Of a stretch of 19,909 bases of DNA, positions 1 through 8,079 are shown piece after piece. Under the pieces are notes generated by a model that saw only the letters and a program-made list of their open reading frames with translations, ran no database searches and had not been told where the DNA came from. Source of the DNA: an uncultured Alphaproteobacteria bacterium (GTDB lineage: Bacteria > Pseudomonadota > Alphaproteobacteria > Sphingomonadales > Sphingomonadaceae); assembly GCA_903939555.1 (NCBI GenBank), contig CAJAHV010000414.1, positions 1 through 19,909 on the forward strand, given 5' to 3'. Every line of letters starts with the position of its first letter. The stretch's first letter is position 1. The position numbers and the translations under genes were made by a program.

Positions 1-1748
1 CCGAAGACCGTATCCCCTGGGCTGGGCACAATGGCCGCTGGGCGGCGCGCGCCGTGATGCGGCGCATCGAACAGGCGCGGCTGGCCCTTGTTTTCGTCAA
101 CACCCGCGCCATTGCCGAGGTGATTTTTCGCGACCTGTGGAATGAAAATGACCAGTCGCTGCCGATCGGTATCCACCATGGCAGCCTGGCCCCCGAAGCC
201 CGGCAGAAGGTCGAGGCGGCGATGGCATCGGGCCGCCTGCGCGCCATCGTCGCCACTTCCAGCCTCGATCTCGGCATTGATTGGGGCGATGTTGATCTGG
301 TCATCCAGATGGGAGCGCCCAAGGGGGCCTCGCGGCTGCTGCAACGCACCGGCCGCGCCAACCACCGCATGGACGAAGCCAGCCATGCGCTGGTCGTGCC
401 CGGCAATCGTTTCGAATATCTCGAAGCACTGGCGGCGCGCGACGCGGTGCTGGCCGGCGAGCTCGACGCGGATATATTCCGTCCCGGCGGGCTCGACGTG
501 CTGGCCCAGCATATCGTCGGCGTGGCGGCATCGGCGCCCTTTGCCGCCGATGACTTGTTCGCCGAAATCCGCAGGGCCGCGCCCTATGCAGGCCTGTCGC
601 GCGCGCGTTTCGACGAGGTTTTGGCCTTCACGGCGACGGGCGGCTATGCGCTCAAGGCCTATGAACGCTTCCAGAAGCTGGTGCTCGGCCGCGACGGGCT
701 GTGGCGGCTGACGCATCCGCGGCTGGCGGTGCAGCATCGATTTAATTCCGGGACGATCGTCGAGGCGGTGACGATGAATGTCGTCTTGGGCCGCGGCAAA
801 GGGCCGGGGGGGCGCCGGCTCGGTCAGGTCGAGGAATGGTTCGGCGGCCAGTTGCGGGTCGGCGACAGCTTCATCTTCGCCGGGTTGACGCTGGCGGTGA
901 CTGGCTTTGACGGCCCCGATATCCATGTCCGGCTCGGCAAGGGCAATCCGAGCGTGCCGACCTATGTGGGTGGCCGCATGTCGTTGTCGACGCATCTTGC
1001 GGCCCGCGTGCTCGGGCTGTTCAACGCGCCCGAACGCTGGGCCGAAATGCCCGGTGATGTGCGCGAATGGTTGGAGATGCAGCAGCACCGTTCGCGCCTG
1101 CCGGGCGTCGATAGGCTGATGATCGAAAGCTTTCCGCGCGACGGGCTGTGGTTCATGGTCGTCTATGGCTTTGCCGGTCGCAACGCGCACCAGACGCTGG
1201 GCATGCTGCTGACCCAGCGCATGGAGGCGGCGGGATTGCACCCCCTTGGCTTTGTCGCCAGCGATTACATGGTGGCGGTGTGGAGCCTCGAACCCGTCAC
1301 CGATCCCGCGCCGCTGTTCAGTGCCGAGGTGTTCGAGGCTGAACTCGCCGAATGGATGGCGGCGTCGCCCTTTCTGCGCCGGGCGTTCCGCGAAGTCGCG
1401 ATCATTGGCGGACTGATCGAGCGCGCGCTGCCTGGCCAGCACAAATCGGGCAAGGCGATGAGCGTATCGTCCGATCTCATTTATGACGTCCTGCGTCGTC
1501 ACGAACCCGGCCATCTGCTGCTCACCGCGGCGTGGCACGATGCGCGTGGCAAGCTGACGGATATCGACCGGCTGGCGCGGCTGCTTGAAGCGGCGGCGAC
1601 GTTGGAGTTGGTGACGCTCGACCGCGTTTCGCCGCTGGCGGTGCCGGTGTTGCTCGAAATGGGCCGAGAAAGCGTCGGTGGCAGTGCGGATACGGCGCTG
1701 CTGATCGAAGCCGCTGCGCTGGCGGCGGAAGCGATGCGGGCGGATTGA
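1..1748 (+). CDS. Ligase-associated DEXH-box DNA helicase (Lhr-like), 3' part only
   Basis: This is the C-terminal part of a superfamily 2 DNA helicase of the bacterial ligase-associated type, expected to act in DNA repair with an ATP-dependent DNA ligase and a nuclease. The reading frame is open from base 3 and the first residues (EDRIPWAGHNGRWAARAV) already match the family, so the ATG at 54 is an internal Met and the true start lies left of the window. Helicase domain 2 is visible: LVFVNTRA (motif IV region), TSSLDLGIDWGD (motif V) and QRTGRANHR (motif VI). A winged-helix and Lhr-type C-terminal region follows, ending in DRVSPLAVPVLLEMGRES. About 580 residues are present, against roughly 800 expected; the ATP-binding lobe (Walker A, DExH) is outside. 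The family often has a PdeM-type phosphoesterase gene directly downstream; here the next gene is hslU on the opposite strand. The assignment is firm from motifs V and VI and the C-terminal region. Confidence 0.9.
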   Translation, partial: EDRIPWAGHNGRWAARAVMRRIEQARLALVFVNTRAIAEVIFRDLWNENDQSLPIGIHHGSLAPEARQKVEAAMASGRLRAIVATSSLDLGIDWGDVDLVIQMGAPKGASRLLQRTGRANHRMDEASHALVVPGNRFEYLEALAARDAVLAGELDADIFRPGGLDVLAQHIVGVAASAPFAADDLFAEIRRAAPYAGLSRARFDEVLAFTATGGYALKAYERFQKLVLGRDGLWRLTHPRLAVQHRFNSGTIVEAVTMNVVLGRGKGPGGRRLGQVEEWFGGQLRVGDSFIFAGLTLAVTGFDGPDIHVRLGKGNPSVPTYVGGRMSLSTHLAARVLGLFNAPERWAEMPGDVREWLEMQQHRSRLPGVDRLMIESFPRDGLWFMVVYGFAGRNAHQTLGMLLTQRMEAAGLHPLGFVASDYMVAVWSLEPVTDPAPLFSAEVFEAELAEWMAASPFLRRAFREVAIIGGLIERALPGQHKSGKAMSVSSDLIYDVLRRHEPGHLLLTAAWHDARGKLTDIDRLARLLEAAATLELVTLDRVSPLAVPVLLEMGRESVGGSADTALLIEAAALAAEAMRAD

Positions 1749-1764
1749 GAGGCGATGATTCCGA

Positions 1765-1795
1765 CTGTCACCCCGGGGTTGACCCGGCGTGACAG
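1765..1795. repeat. Palindromic intergenic repeat (REP-like), possible bidirectional terminator
   Basis: Between the convergent helicase and hslU stop codons lies an inverted repeat. CTGTCAC (1765-1771) pairs perfectly with GTGACAG (1789-1795). Inside, CCGGG pairs with CCCGG around a GTTGA loop. GGGGCCCC at 1803-1810 follows directly and runs into the hslU stop. The pattern resembles the dispersed GTCACCCCGG-type palindromes common in alphaproteobacterial genomes. There is no T-tract, so termination is only inferred from its place between 3' ends. Confidence 0.6.
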
Positions 1796-1809
1796 CCGAG
1801 CCGGGGCCC

Positions 1810-3135
1810 CTACAAAATGAACTTCGACAAATCCGTATCGCGCGCAATCGCGCCCAGTTCGCGCTCCACGTAAGCGGCATCGATCGTCACCGCATCCCCG
1901 GCTCGCTCACTCGCGTCGAAACTCAACGTTTCCAACAGCTTTTCCATGACCGTCTGCAAGCGCCGTGCGCCGATGTTTTCCACCGCGTCATTGACCTGTT
2001 CGGCGGTGCGCGCGATCGCGTCGATGCCGTCATCGGTGAGGGTCAGTGTCACCCCTTCCGTGCCGAGCAGAGCGGTATATTGCCGAATCAGCGAGGCTTC
2101 GGTGTCGGTCAGGATGCGCTTGAAATCCTCGTAGGTCAGGCCCTTCAGCTCGACCCTGATCGGCAGGCGCCCCTGCAATTCGGGCAACAGGTCGCTGGGC
2201 TTCGAGACATGAAAGGCGCCGGACGCGATGAACAGGATGTGGTCGGTCTTTACCGGGCCATATTTGGTGGCGACGGTGGTGCCTTCGATGAGCGGCAGCA
2301 GGTCGCGCTGCACGCCTTCGCGGCTGACCGAACCGCCGCGCACGTCGCTGACGGCGATCTTGTCGATCTCGTCGAGAAAAACGATGCCATTGGCTTCGGC
2401 GCTGCGCACCGCCTCGCGGGCGATATCCTCGTCATCGAGGCGTTTGTCCGATTCTTCGGCGACCAGCGTCTCGAAGGCGGCTTCCACAGCCATCTTGCGG
2501 CGCTTGGTGCGCCCGCCCATCGCTTTGCCGAGCATGTCCGACAGGTTGATCATGCCGACTTGGCCGGGCTGCATGCCGGGCATTTCGAAGTTCGGCGCGC
2601 TCTCGGCTACTTCAATCTCGACTTCGCGGCCCTTCAGATCGCCGGCGCGGAAGCGATCGCGGAATGCCAGCCGCGTTGCCTCGCTGGCATCCTTGCCGAC
2701 GAGCACGTCCAGCAGCCGGGCTTCGGCGGCGCTAACGGCGGCCTCCTTAACGCCGACGCGGCGGGTTTCGCGCACCAGTCGGATCGCTTCCTCGACCAGG
2801 TCGCGGACGATCGAATCGACATCGCGGCCGACATACCCGACCTCGGTGAATTTGGTCGCCTCGATCTTGAGGAATGGCGCACCGGCGAGTTTTGCCAGAC
2901 GCCGCGAAATCTCGGTCTTGCCGCAGCCCGTCGGCCCGATCATCAGGATATTCTTGGGGCTGACTTCGTCGCGCAGGTCGTCCGCCAGCCGCTGCCGGCG
3001 CCAGCGGTTGCGCAGCGCTACCGCGACAGCGCGCTTGGCATCGGCCTGGCCGACGATATGCCGGTCGAGCGCGGCGACGATTTCGCGCGGGGTCAGGCCG
3101 GCATCGGTGGCGTTCATGGTCATCGTCACGTTCAT
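1810..3135 (-). CDS. hslU: HslU, ATPase subunit of the HslVU (ClpYQ) protease
   Basis: HslU is the AAA+ unfoldase that feeds proteins into the HslV peptidase in the cytoplasm. Of 441 residues, the visible motifs are Walker A GPTGCGKT (67-74), the pore loop GYVGRD (100-105), an intermediate domain (about 111-240), Walker B IVFLDEID (251-258) and the sensor-2 GARRL (389-393). The C-terminal tail DTDLSKFIL is the part that docks into HslV. The length is normal for the family. The start at 3135 is chosen because its ATG overlaps the hslV stop as ATGA and has GGAGG four bases upstream; longer in-frame starts would run back into hslV. Met5 and Met7 are weaker alternatives. It is co-transcribed and translationally coupled with hslV. 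The identification is essentially certain. Confidence 0.97.
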   Translation of the reverse strand: MNVTMTMNATDAGLTPREIVAALDRHIVGQADAKRAVAVALRNRWRRQRLADDLRDEVSPKNILMIGPTGCGKTEISRRLAKLAGAPFLKIEATKFTEVGYVGRDVDSIVRDLVEEAIRLVRETRRVGVKEAAVSAAEARLLDVLVGKDASEATRLAFRDRFRAGDLKGREVEIEVAESAPNFEMPGMQPGQVGMINLSDMLGKAMGGRTKRRKMAVEAAFETLVAEESDKRLDDEDIAREAVRSAEANGIVFLDEIDKIAVSDVRGGSVSREGVQRDLLPLIEGTTVATKYGPVKTDHILFIASGAFHVSKPSDLLPELQGRLPIRVELKGLTYEDFKRILTDTEASLIRQYTALLGTEGVTLTLTDDGIDAIARTAEQVNDAVENIGARRLQTVMEKLLETLSFDASERAGDAVTIDAAYVERELGAIARDTDLSKFIL

Positions 3136-3689
3136 TTGTCCTCCGTGCCGATGGTTTCGACGGTGAGTTGATCGTTGGTGTAGATGCAAAGCTCCGCAGC
3201 AATCGCCATTGCCCGCCGCGCGATCGTTTCGGCATCATGGTCCGAATCAACAAGCGCACGGGCCGCCGCCAGAGCATAATTGCCGCCTGAACCGATCGCC
3301 GCGACGCCGCCCAGCGGCTCCAGCACGTCGCCTGTGCCGGTCAACACCAACGTGACATCCTTGTCGGCGACAATCATCATCGCTTCCAGCCGGCGCAGGT
3401 AGCGATCAGTGCGCCAATCCTTGGCCAGTTCCACTGCAGCACGGGTCAATTGCCCCGGAAAGCGCTCCAGCTTGGCTTCGAGCCGTTCGAACAGGGTGAA
3501 AGCATCGGCAGTAGCACCAGCGAAGCCGCCGATGACATCGCCCTTGCCCCCCAGTCGGCGGACTTTCTTGGCATTCGGTTTCATAACGGTGTTGCCCATC
3601 GTCACCTGGCCGTCGCCGGCGATGGTGACGCGGCCATTCTTGCGCACCGACACGATCGTCGTGCCGTGCCAATCGGGAAAATCTGCCAT
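3132..3689 (-). CDS. hslV: HslV, threonine peptidase subunit of the HslVU protease
   Basis: HslV is the proteasome-like peptidase of HslVU, assembled as two hexamer rings. With the start at 3689 the protein has 185 residues and begins MADFPDWHG followed by TTIVSVRK. The catalytic Thr is Thr10, exposed after removal of the short propeptide. The active-site Lys (Lys33 in E. coli numbering) is Lys42 in KPNAKKVRR. GDGQVTMGNTVMK and IGSGGNYALAAARAL are family hallmarks. An in-frame ATG at 3734 would add 15 residues; neither start has a convincing Shine-Dalgarno. The propeptide form MADFPDWHG is typical of alphaproteobacteria, which favours 3689. I looked for a heat-shock sigma-32 promoter upstream and found none I trust. 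Confidence 0.95.
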   Translation of the reverse strand: MADFPDWHGTTIVSVRKNGRVTIAGDGQVTMGNTVMKPNAKKVRRLGGKGDVIGGFAGATADAFTLFERLEAKLERFPGQLTRAAVELAKDWRTDRYLRRLEAMMIVADKDVTLVLTGTGDVLEPLGGVAAIGSGGNYALAAARALVDSDHDAETIARRAMAIAAELCIYTNDQLTVETIGTEDK

Positions 3690-3817
3690 GGGGAAAATCG
3701 CGCTTTCGCTGCTGAGCTCTGAACTGATAGTCATGTAGGAAGCAGCGTCCCGCCAAAAAAGCCCTGTTTCAATCTTATGGCGTGGTATGTGCTGTGCCCG
3801 TCTGCTACCCGCGCCAG

Positions 3818-4447
3818 ATGGCAACCCCCGGCACCCTCATCATTCATGACCTGTCGACGGCGCGACCGTTGCCGCCAGGCGGGCCGGCCATGGCAATCTG
3901 GCATTTGCTCGGCCGGGCCTTTTTGGCCCTGGGTGGCTGGCAGGTGCGAGGCGACTGGCCGGCTGATCCGAAAAGCGTCGTCATTGCGGCGCCGCACACA
4001 TCGAATTGGGATGGCATCTGGATGATTGCCGCTGCCGCTGCCTGGCGCATCCGGTTGCGCTACATGGGCAAGAAAAGCCTGACTACGGGCCCGTTTGGCT
4101 GGCTGGTGAAATGGACCGGCTGCATTCCCATCGACCGCTCGCAGAGCAACGATCTTGTCGCCGCGATGAAGGCCAATTTTGCTGCTGCCGACAGGCTTGT
4201 CCTTGTTGTGCCTCCCGAAGGGACGCGGGACAGTGTCGCGAAATGGAAATCGGGCTTCTACCATATTGCTGTCGGTGCCGGCGTGCCGATCACCTTTGCT
4301 GTCATGGACTATGCGACCAAAAGCGTCAGTCTACCCGCTACTTTCTGGCCAACGGGTGACTATGCCGCTGACCTGCCGGTCATTCAGGGCTTTTATGCCA
4401 AGGCGAAAGGCAAATTTGCCGACCAATTCGTGATGACCGGGAAATAG
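3818..4447 (+). CDS. PlsC-like lysophospholipid acyltransferase family protein
   Basis: This 209-residue protein belongs to the glycerolipid acyltransferase superfamily, which moves a fatty acyl group onto a lysophospholipid or similar acceptor at the membrane. The HX4D catalytic motif is His60 and Asp65 in PHTSNWD. The substrate-binding motif is PPEGTR (132-137), followed by KWKSGFY. This short form is compact and lacks a clear long transmembrane anchor. The start is uncertain: ATG 3818 is used, an in-frame start at 3782 would add 12 residues, and ATG 3890 (MAIWHLLGRAF) would trim 24. It lies between divergent hslV and hisB, with 64 bases before hisB, and may be read in the same direction as the his genes. 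The exact substrate cannot be told from sequence. Confidence 0.8.
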   Translation: MATPGTLIIHDLSTARPLPPGGPAMAIWHLLGRAFLALGGWQVRGDWPADPKSVVIAAPHTSNWDGIWMIAAAAAWRIRLRYMGKKSLTTGPFGWLVKWTGCIPIDRSQSNDLVAAMKANFAAADRLVLVVPPEGTRDSVAKWKSGFYHIAVGAGVPITFAVMDYATKSVSLPATFWPTGDYAADLPVIQGFYAKAKGKFADQFVMTGK

Positions 4448-4511
4448 TGCGCGAAGGCCTGCTTGGCGGTCGTGCTTGCCCCGGGCCGGACGATGCTCTA
4501 CCGCGCGGCGC

Positions 4512-5129
4512 ATGAGCCGCATCGCAACCGTCAGCCGAGCCACCAAGGAAACGGCAATCGAGGTAACTGTCGATCTCGACGGTACCGGGGATTATCATGT
4601 CTCGACAGGGATCGGCTTTCTCGATCACATGCTCGAACAATTGTCGCGGCACTCGCTGATCGACATCACGCTGACCGCCAAGGGTGATCTGCACATCGAT
4701 GGCCACCACACGACGGAGGACAGCGGCATCGCGCTCGGCGAAGCCTTTGCCCGCGCGCTGGGCGACCGTCGCGGCATCACCCGCTATGGCGATGCGTTGA
4801 TCCCGATGGACGAAACGCTGACCCGCGTGGCGCTGGATATTTCAGGGCGGCCCTATCTGGTGTGGAAATCGGCGTTCACCCAGCCCAAGCTCGGCGACCT
4901 CGATACCGAGATGGTCAAGGAGTTCTTTGCTGCCTTTGCCGGATCGGCAGGGATCACGCTGCACATCGAAACGCTGTATGGCGTCAACAATCACCATATC
5001 GCCGAGAGCTGTTTCAAGGGGTTGGCGCGGGCGCTGCGGGCGGCGGTGGCGATCGATCCGCGCAAGGCCGATGCGGTGCCCTCGACCAAGGGTACGCTCG
5101 GTGGGGCACCGGGAGCGCCGGGTGCCTGA
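4512..5129 (+). CDS. hisB: Imidazoleglycerol-phosphate dehydratase (HisB)
   Basis: HisB dehydrates imidazole glycerol phosphate to imidazole acetol phosphate in histidine biosynthesis. The 205-residue protein is the monofunctional type, without the phosphatase domain of the enterobacterial enzyme. Its manganese-binding repeats are HHTTED (65-70) and HHIAES (161-166), and FLDHMLEQLSRHS and the C-terminal STKGTL are conserved. The ATG at 4512 gives the usual MSRIATVSR start; an ATG 12 codons upstream would add an Arg-rich leader with no support. The C-terminus carries an unusual GGAPGAPGA tail, coded where the gene overlaps hisH by 8 bases. It is the first gene of the his cluster here. Confidence 0.96.
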   Translation: MSRIATVSRATKETAIEVTVDLDGTGDYHVSTGIGFLDHMLEQLSRHSLIDITLTAKGDLHIDGHHTTEDSGIALGEAFARALGDRRGITRYGDALIPMDETLTRVALDISGRPYLVWKSAFTQPKLGDLDTEMVKEFFAAFAGSAGITLHIETLYGVNNHHIAESCFKGLARALRAAVAIDPRKADAVPSTKGTLGGAPGAPGA

Positions 5130-5730
5130 ACGCATCGCCGTCGTCGACTATGGCGCCGGCAATCTGCGGTCTGCGGCGCGGGCGCTCGCGGCTGCCGGGG
5201 CGGACAATGTCGAGATTACCGCAGATCCGGCGCGCATCGCCAGTGCCGATCGTATCGTGCTGCCCGGTGTCGGCGCCTTTGCGCAGTGCATCACCGCCTT
5301 GCGCGGCGCCGCCGGGATCGAGCGGGCACTGGCGGACGCCGTGCAGGGCCGGCGGGTGCCGTTTCTGGGCATCTGTGTCGGGATGCAGTTGCTGGCGACC
5401 GAGGGCCATGAACATGGCGTGCACCGCGGTCTTGGCTGGTTGCCCGGTACGGTGACACGGCTGCTGCCCGATGATCCGGCGCTGAAGATCCCACACATGG
5501 GGTGGAACAGGGTCTGTGCCGTCAACGCCAGCGATGTGGCGGCAGGCGATGCCTATTTCGTCCACAGTTATCGCTTCGACCCTGACGATGCCGGCGATGT
5601 CCGCGCCGTGTCGGACCATGGTGGCACGTTCCCCGCCATCGTCGCGCGCGGCAACATTACCGGGGTGCAGTTCCACCCGGAAAAGAGCCAGGCCTATGGG
5701 CTGGCGTTCCTGAAGGCCTGGTTAGCATGA
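5122..5730 (+). CDS. hisH: Imidazole glycerol phosphate synthase, glutaminase subunit (HisH)
   Basis: HisH hydrolyses glutamine and passes ammonia to HisF for imidazole ring closure. It is a class I glutamine amidotransferase of 202 residues with nucleophile Cys85 in GICVGMQ and His185/Glu187 in QFHPEKS. The N-terminal VVDYGAGNLRS and HMGWNRV are family marks. The start is a GTG at 5122 with GGGAG six bases upstream; it overlaps the hisB stop by 8 bases, which implies translational coupling. No nearer ATG fits the conserved N-terminus. The stop overlaps the hisA start as ATGA. Confidence 0.96.
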   Translation: MPERIAVVDYGAGNLRSAARALAAAGADNVEITADPARIASADRIVLPGVGAFAQCITALRGAAGIERALADAVQGRRVPFLGICVGMQLLATEGHEHGVHRGLGWLPGTVTRLLPDDPALKIPHMGWNRVCAVNASDVAAGDAYFVHSYRFDPDDAGDVRAVSDHGGTFPAIVARGNITGVQFHPEKSQAYGLAFLKAWLA

Positions 5731-6443
5731 TCATCTTTCCCGCCATCGACCTCAAGGGTGGCCAGTGCGTGCGGCTCGCCGAAGGCGATATGGACCGTGC
5801 GACGATCTATGCCGATGATCCGGGCGCGCAGGCAAAGCTGTTCGCTGATGCCGGAGCGAAGGTGCTGCATGTCGTCGATCTCGATGGTGCCTTTGCCGGG
5901 GCGAGCCGCAATGGTGCGGGGGTAGCACGGGCGATTGCCGGCTTTGGTGGGCGTGTTCAGGTCGGTGGCGGTATTCGCAGCCGGGCCGATGTCGAACGCT
6001 GGCTCGAAGCCGGTGTGTGGCGCACGGTGATGGGTACCGCCGCGCTCGAAAACGCCGATCTGGTGCGCGAAGTGGCGCGCGCGCATCCCGGGCGAATCGT
6101 CGTTGCCGTCGATGCCCGCGATGGTTTTGTCGCGACGCGCGGCTGGGCGACGCGTTCAACGGTGTCGGTCGCCGAACTGGCGCAGCGCTTCGAAGATGCC
6201 GGCGTTGCCGCCTTGTTGTTCACCGATGTCGGACGCGACGGGATGCTGAAGGGCGTCAATATCGATGCGACGCTTAATCTTGCTGCGGCGACTACCTTGC
6301 CGGTGATTGCCAGTGGCGGCGTTGCCGGGCTGGACGATATCCGTGCGCTGGTCGGCCAGCCGGGGATCGAAGGGGTGATTACCGGGCGGGCGCTTTATGA
6401 TGGCCGGCTCGATCTGCGCGAAGCGCTGGCGCTGGCGGGATGA
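5727..6443 (+). CDS. hisA: ProFAR isomerase (HisA)
   Basis: HisA converts ProFAR to PRFAR, the substrate of the HisF/HisH complex. It is a 238-residue TIM barrel with the two catalytic aspartates in place, Asp8 in FPAIDLKGG and Asp129 in VAVDARDG. Phosphate-binding loops are visible as GGGIRS and as ASGGVAG near the C-terminus. The ATG at 5727 overlaps the hisH stop (ATGA), and the stop overlaps the hisF ATG in the same way. The length is normal. Confidence 0.96.
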   Translation: MIIFPAIDLKGGQCVRLAEGDMDRATIYADDPGAQAKLFADAGAKVLHVVDLDGAFAGASRNGAGVARAIAGFGGRVQVGGGIRSRADVERWLEAGVWRTVMGTAALENADLVREVARAHPGRIVVAVDARDGFVATRGWATRSTVSVAELAQRFEDAGVAALLFTDVGRDGMLKGVNIDATLNLAAATTLPVIASGGVAGLDDIRALVGQPGIEGVITGRALYDGRLDLREALALAG

Positions 6444-7216
6444 GCCTGGCTGTCCGCGTCATCCCCTGTCTCGATGTCGCCGGCGGCCGCGTCGTCAAGG
6501 GTGTCAACTTCGTGGCGCTGCGCGATGCGGGCGACCCGGTCGAGGCCGCGCGTGCCTATGATGCCGCCGGCGCCGATGAACTGACCTTCCTCGATATCAC
6601 CGCGGCGCATGAAGACCGTGGCACGCTGCTGCACATGGTCGAAGCGACGGCGGATGCCTGTTTCATGCCGTTGACGGTGGGCGGGGGCGTGCGTTCAGTC
6701 GAAGATGCGCGGGCGCTGCTGCTCGCCGGTGCCGACAAGGTGGCTGTCAATTCCGCCGCTGTCGCGCGTCCGGCGTTGATTGGCGAGCTTGCCATGCGCT
6801 TTGGCGACCAGTGCGTCGTTGTTGCCGTCGATGCGAAATCGGTGGGCCCCAATCCCGACGGGTCGCCCCGCTGGGAAATTTTCACCCATGGCGGCCGGCG
6901 GGCCACCGGCATCGATGCACTGGCCTATGCCGTCGAAGCCGCGAGGCTGGGTGCCGGCGAAATCCTGCTCACCAGCATGGACCGTGATGGCACCCGTATT
7001 GGCTATGACCTCGCCCTGACCCGGGCGATCGCCGACGCCGTGCCGGTGCCGGTGGTGGCGTCGGGTGGTGTCGGCAGCGTGGCGGACCTTGTCAGCGGTG
7101 TCATTGACGGGCATGCCAGCGCCGTGCTTGCCGCATCCATCTTTCATTTTGGCCATGCCTCGGTTGCCGATGCCAAGGCCGCCATGGCCGCCGCCGGTAT
7201 TGTGGTGCGGCGATGA
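6440..7216 (+). CDS. hisF: Imidazole glycerol phosphate synthase, cyclase subunit (HisF)
   Basis: HisF closes the imidazole ring, using ammonia from HisH, to give imidazole glycerol phosphate and AICAR. The 258-residue TIM barrel has the catalytic aspartates Asp12 (IPCLDVAGG) and Asp131 (VVAVDAKSV), with the phosphate-binding loops TVGGGVRS and ASGGVGS. It is homologous to the preceding HisA, as usual. It is joined to hisA and hisE by ATGA overlaps on both sides. Confidence 0.97.
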   Translation: MSLAVRVIPCLDVAGGRVVKGVNFVALRDAGDPVEAARAYDAAGADELTFLDITAAHEDRGTLLHMVEATADACFMPLTVGGGVRSVEDARALLLAGADKVAVNSAAVARPALIGELAMRFGDQCVVVAVDAKSVGPNPDGSPRWEIFTHGGRRATGIDALAYAVEAARLGAGEILLTSMDRDGTRIGYDLALTRAIADAVPVPVVASGGVGSVADLVSGVIDGHASAVLAASIFHFGHASVADAKAAMAAAGIVVRR

Positions 7217-7533
7217 ATGATGACGTCTTTGATCGGTTGATGGCGCGGGTGGTGCTCAACCGCCACGGCGACCCCGCCACATCCTATGTCGCGAAGTTGA
7301 CCGCCAAGGGCCGCGGCAAGATTGCCCAGAAACTGGGCGAGGAAGCGGTGGAAACCGTTATTGCCGCCATGGCCGGCGACCGCGCCGAAATTATCGGCGA
7401 AGCCAGCGACCTGATGTTCCACCTTGCCGTCCTGCTCGCCGATGCCGGGCTGAGTTTCGATGATATCCGCACCGAACTCACCCGGCGCGAGGGCGTGTCT
7501 GGCCTGACGGAGAAGGCCGGCCGCAAGGTCTGA
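7213..7533 (+). CDS. hisE: Phosphoribosyl-ATP pyrophosphatase (HisE)
   Basis: HisE hydrolyses phosphoribosyl-ATP to phosphoribosyl-AMP, the second step of histidine synthesis. The 106-residue all-helical protein has the MazG-like metal-binding pattern KLGEEAVETVIAA and GEASDLMFHLAVLL. It is the stand-alone form; the HisI cyclohydrolase that is fused to it in enterobacteria is not in this window. The ATG overlaps the hisF stop (ATGA). It ends the cluster, and its stop is only two bases from the stop of the convergent response-regulator gene, with no terminator hairpin visible between them. Confidence 0.95.
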   Translation: MNDDVFDRLMARVVLNRHGDPATSYVAKLTAKGRGKIAQKLGEEAVETVIAAMAGDRAEIIGEASDLMFHLAVLLADAGLSFDDIRTELTRREGVSGLTEKAGRKV

Positions 7534-7535
7534 TT

Positions 7536-8075
7536 TTATTTCGGCGAACGCTTCGCCAGAATGCGTTGCAGCGTGCGGCGGTGCATCTTCAGCCGCCGCG
7601 CGGTTTCCGACACGTTGCGTTCGCACAGCTCATAGACGCGCTGGATATGTTCCCAGCGCACACGGTCGGCGGACATTGGTTCCGGTGGCGCTTCGGGGCG
7701 TTCGCCGGTTTCGGCGGAGAGCGCGCGGACAATGTCTTCGGGGTCCGCCGGCTTGGCGAGATAATCGACCGCGCCGGCCTTCACCGCCGCCACGGCAGTC
7801 GCGAGATTGCCATAGCCGGTGAGCATGACGATGCGCACTTCCGGGTTGAAGGCACGCAATTCGGCAACCAGATCGAGGCCGTTGCCGTCTTCCAGCCGGA
7901 TATCGAGCACCGCATGGCCGGGTTTCAGCTTGACGGCTTCGACACGGGCTTCGGCAATGCTGCCGACGGCGGTGACTTCGAAGCCCTTGCGGGTCAGCAT
8001 TACCTGCAGGCGTTGCCGAAAGGGCGCATCATCATCGACCAGCAGCAGCGGCATCGGGGTGGGCGTGGTTGCCAT
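7536..8075 (-). CDS. regA: RegA/PrrA/ActR-type redox response regulator
   Basis: This is a 179-residue DNA-binding response regulator of the RegA family, which controls energy metabolism genes according to redox state. The receiver domain shows the acidic pocket LLVDDD (12-16), phospho-acceptor Asp58 in VLDIRLEDGNGL, Thr86 and Lys108. A proline-rich linker (PEAPPEP, about 128-133) follows. The Fis-type helix-turn-helix (about 145-175) includes NVSETARRLKMHRRTLQRIL, which is nearly invariant in this family. The ATG at 8075 lies four bases after the kinase stop, with AAGGA eight bases upstream; a longer frame reaching back into the kinase gene has no support. The orthologue name (regA, prrA or actR) is a matter of convention. 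Confidence 0.94.
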   Translation of the reverse strand: MATTPTPMPLLLVDDDAPFRQRLQVMLTRKGFEVTAVGSIAEARVEAVKLKPGHAVLDIRLEDGNGLDLVAELRAFNPEVRIVMLTGYGNLATAVAAVKAGAVDYLAKPADPEDIVRALSAETGERPEAPPEPMSADRVRWEHIQRVYELCERNVSETARRLKMHRRTLQRILAKRSPK

Positions 8076-8079
8076 GGTT

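Noticed and set aside
1789..3171. Long open frame of 460 codons on the plus strand opposite hslU
   Set aside because: It lies entirely antisense to a certain hslU gene, has a His/Gln/Asp-rich unnatural composition and no recognisable motif. It is a side effect of high GC codon use.
3735..3817. Heat-shock (sigma-32) promoter for hslVU
   Set aside because: An ATTGAAAC-like element is present on the minus strand, but no matching -10 box lies at the right distance.
4448..4511. Histidine attenuator leader upstream of hisB
   Set aside because: The 64-base gap has no His-codon leader peptide and no terminator/antiterminator pair.
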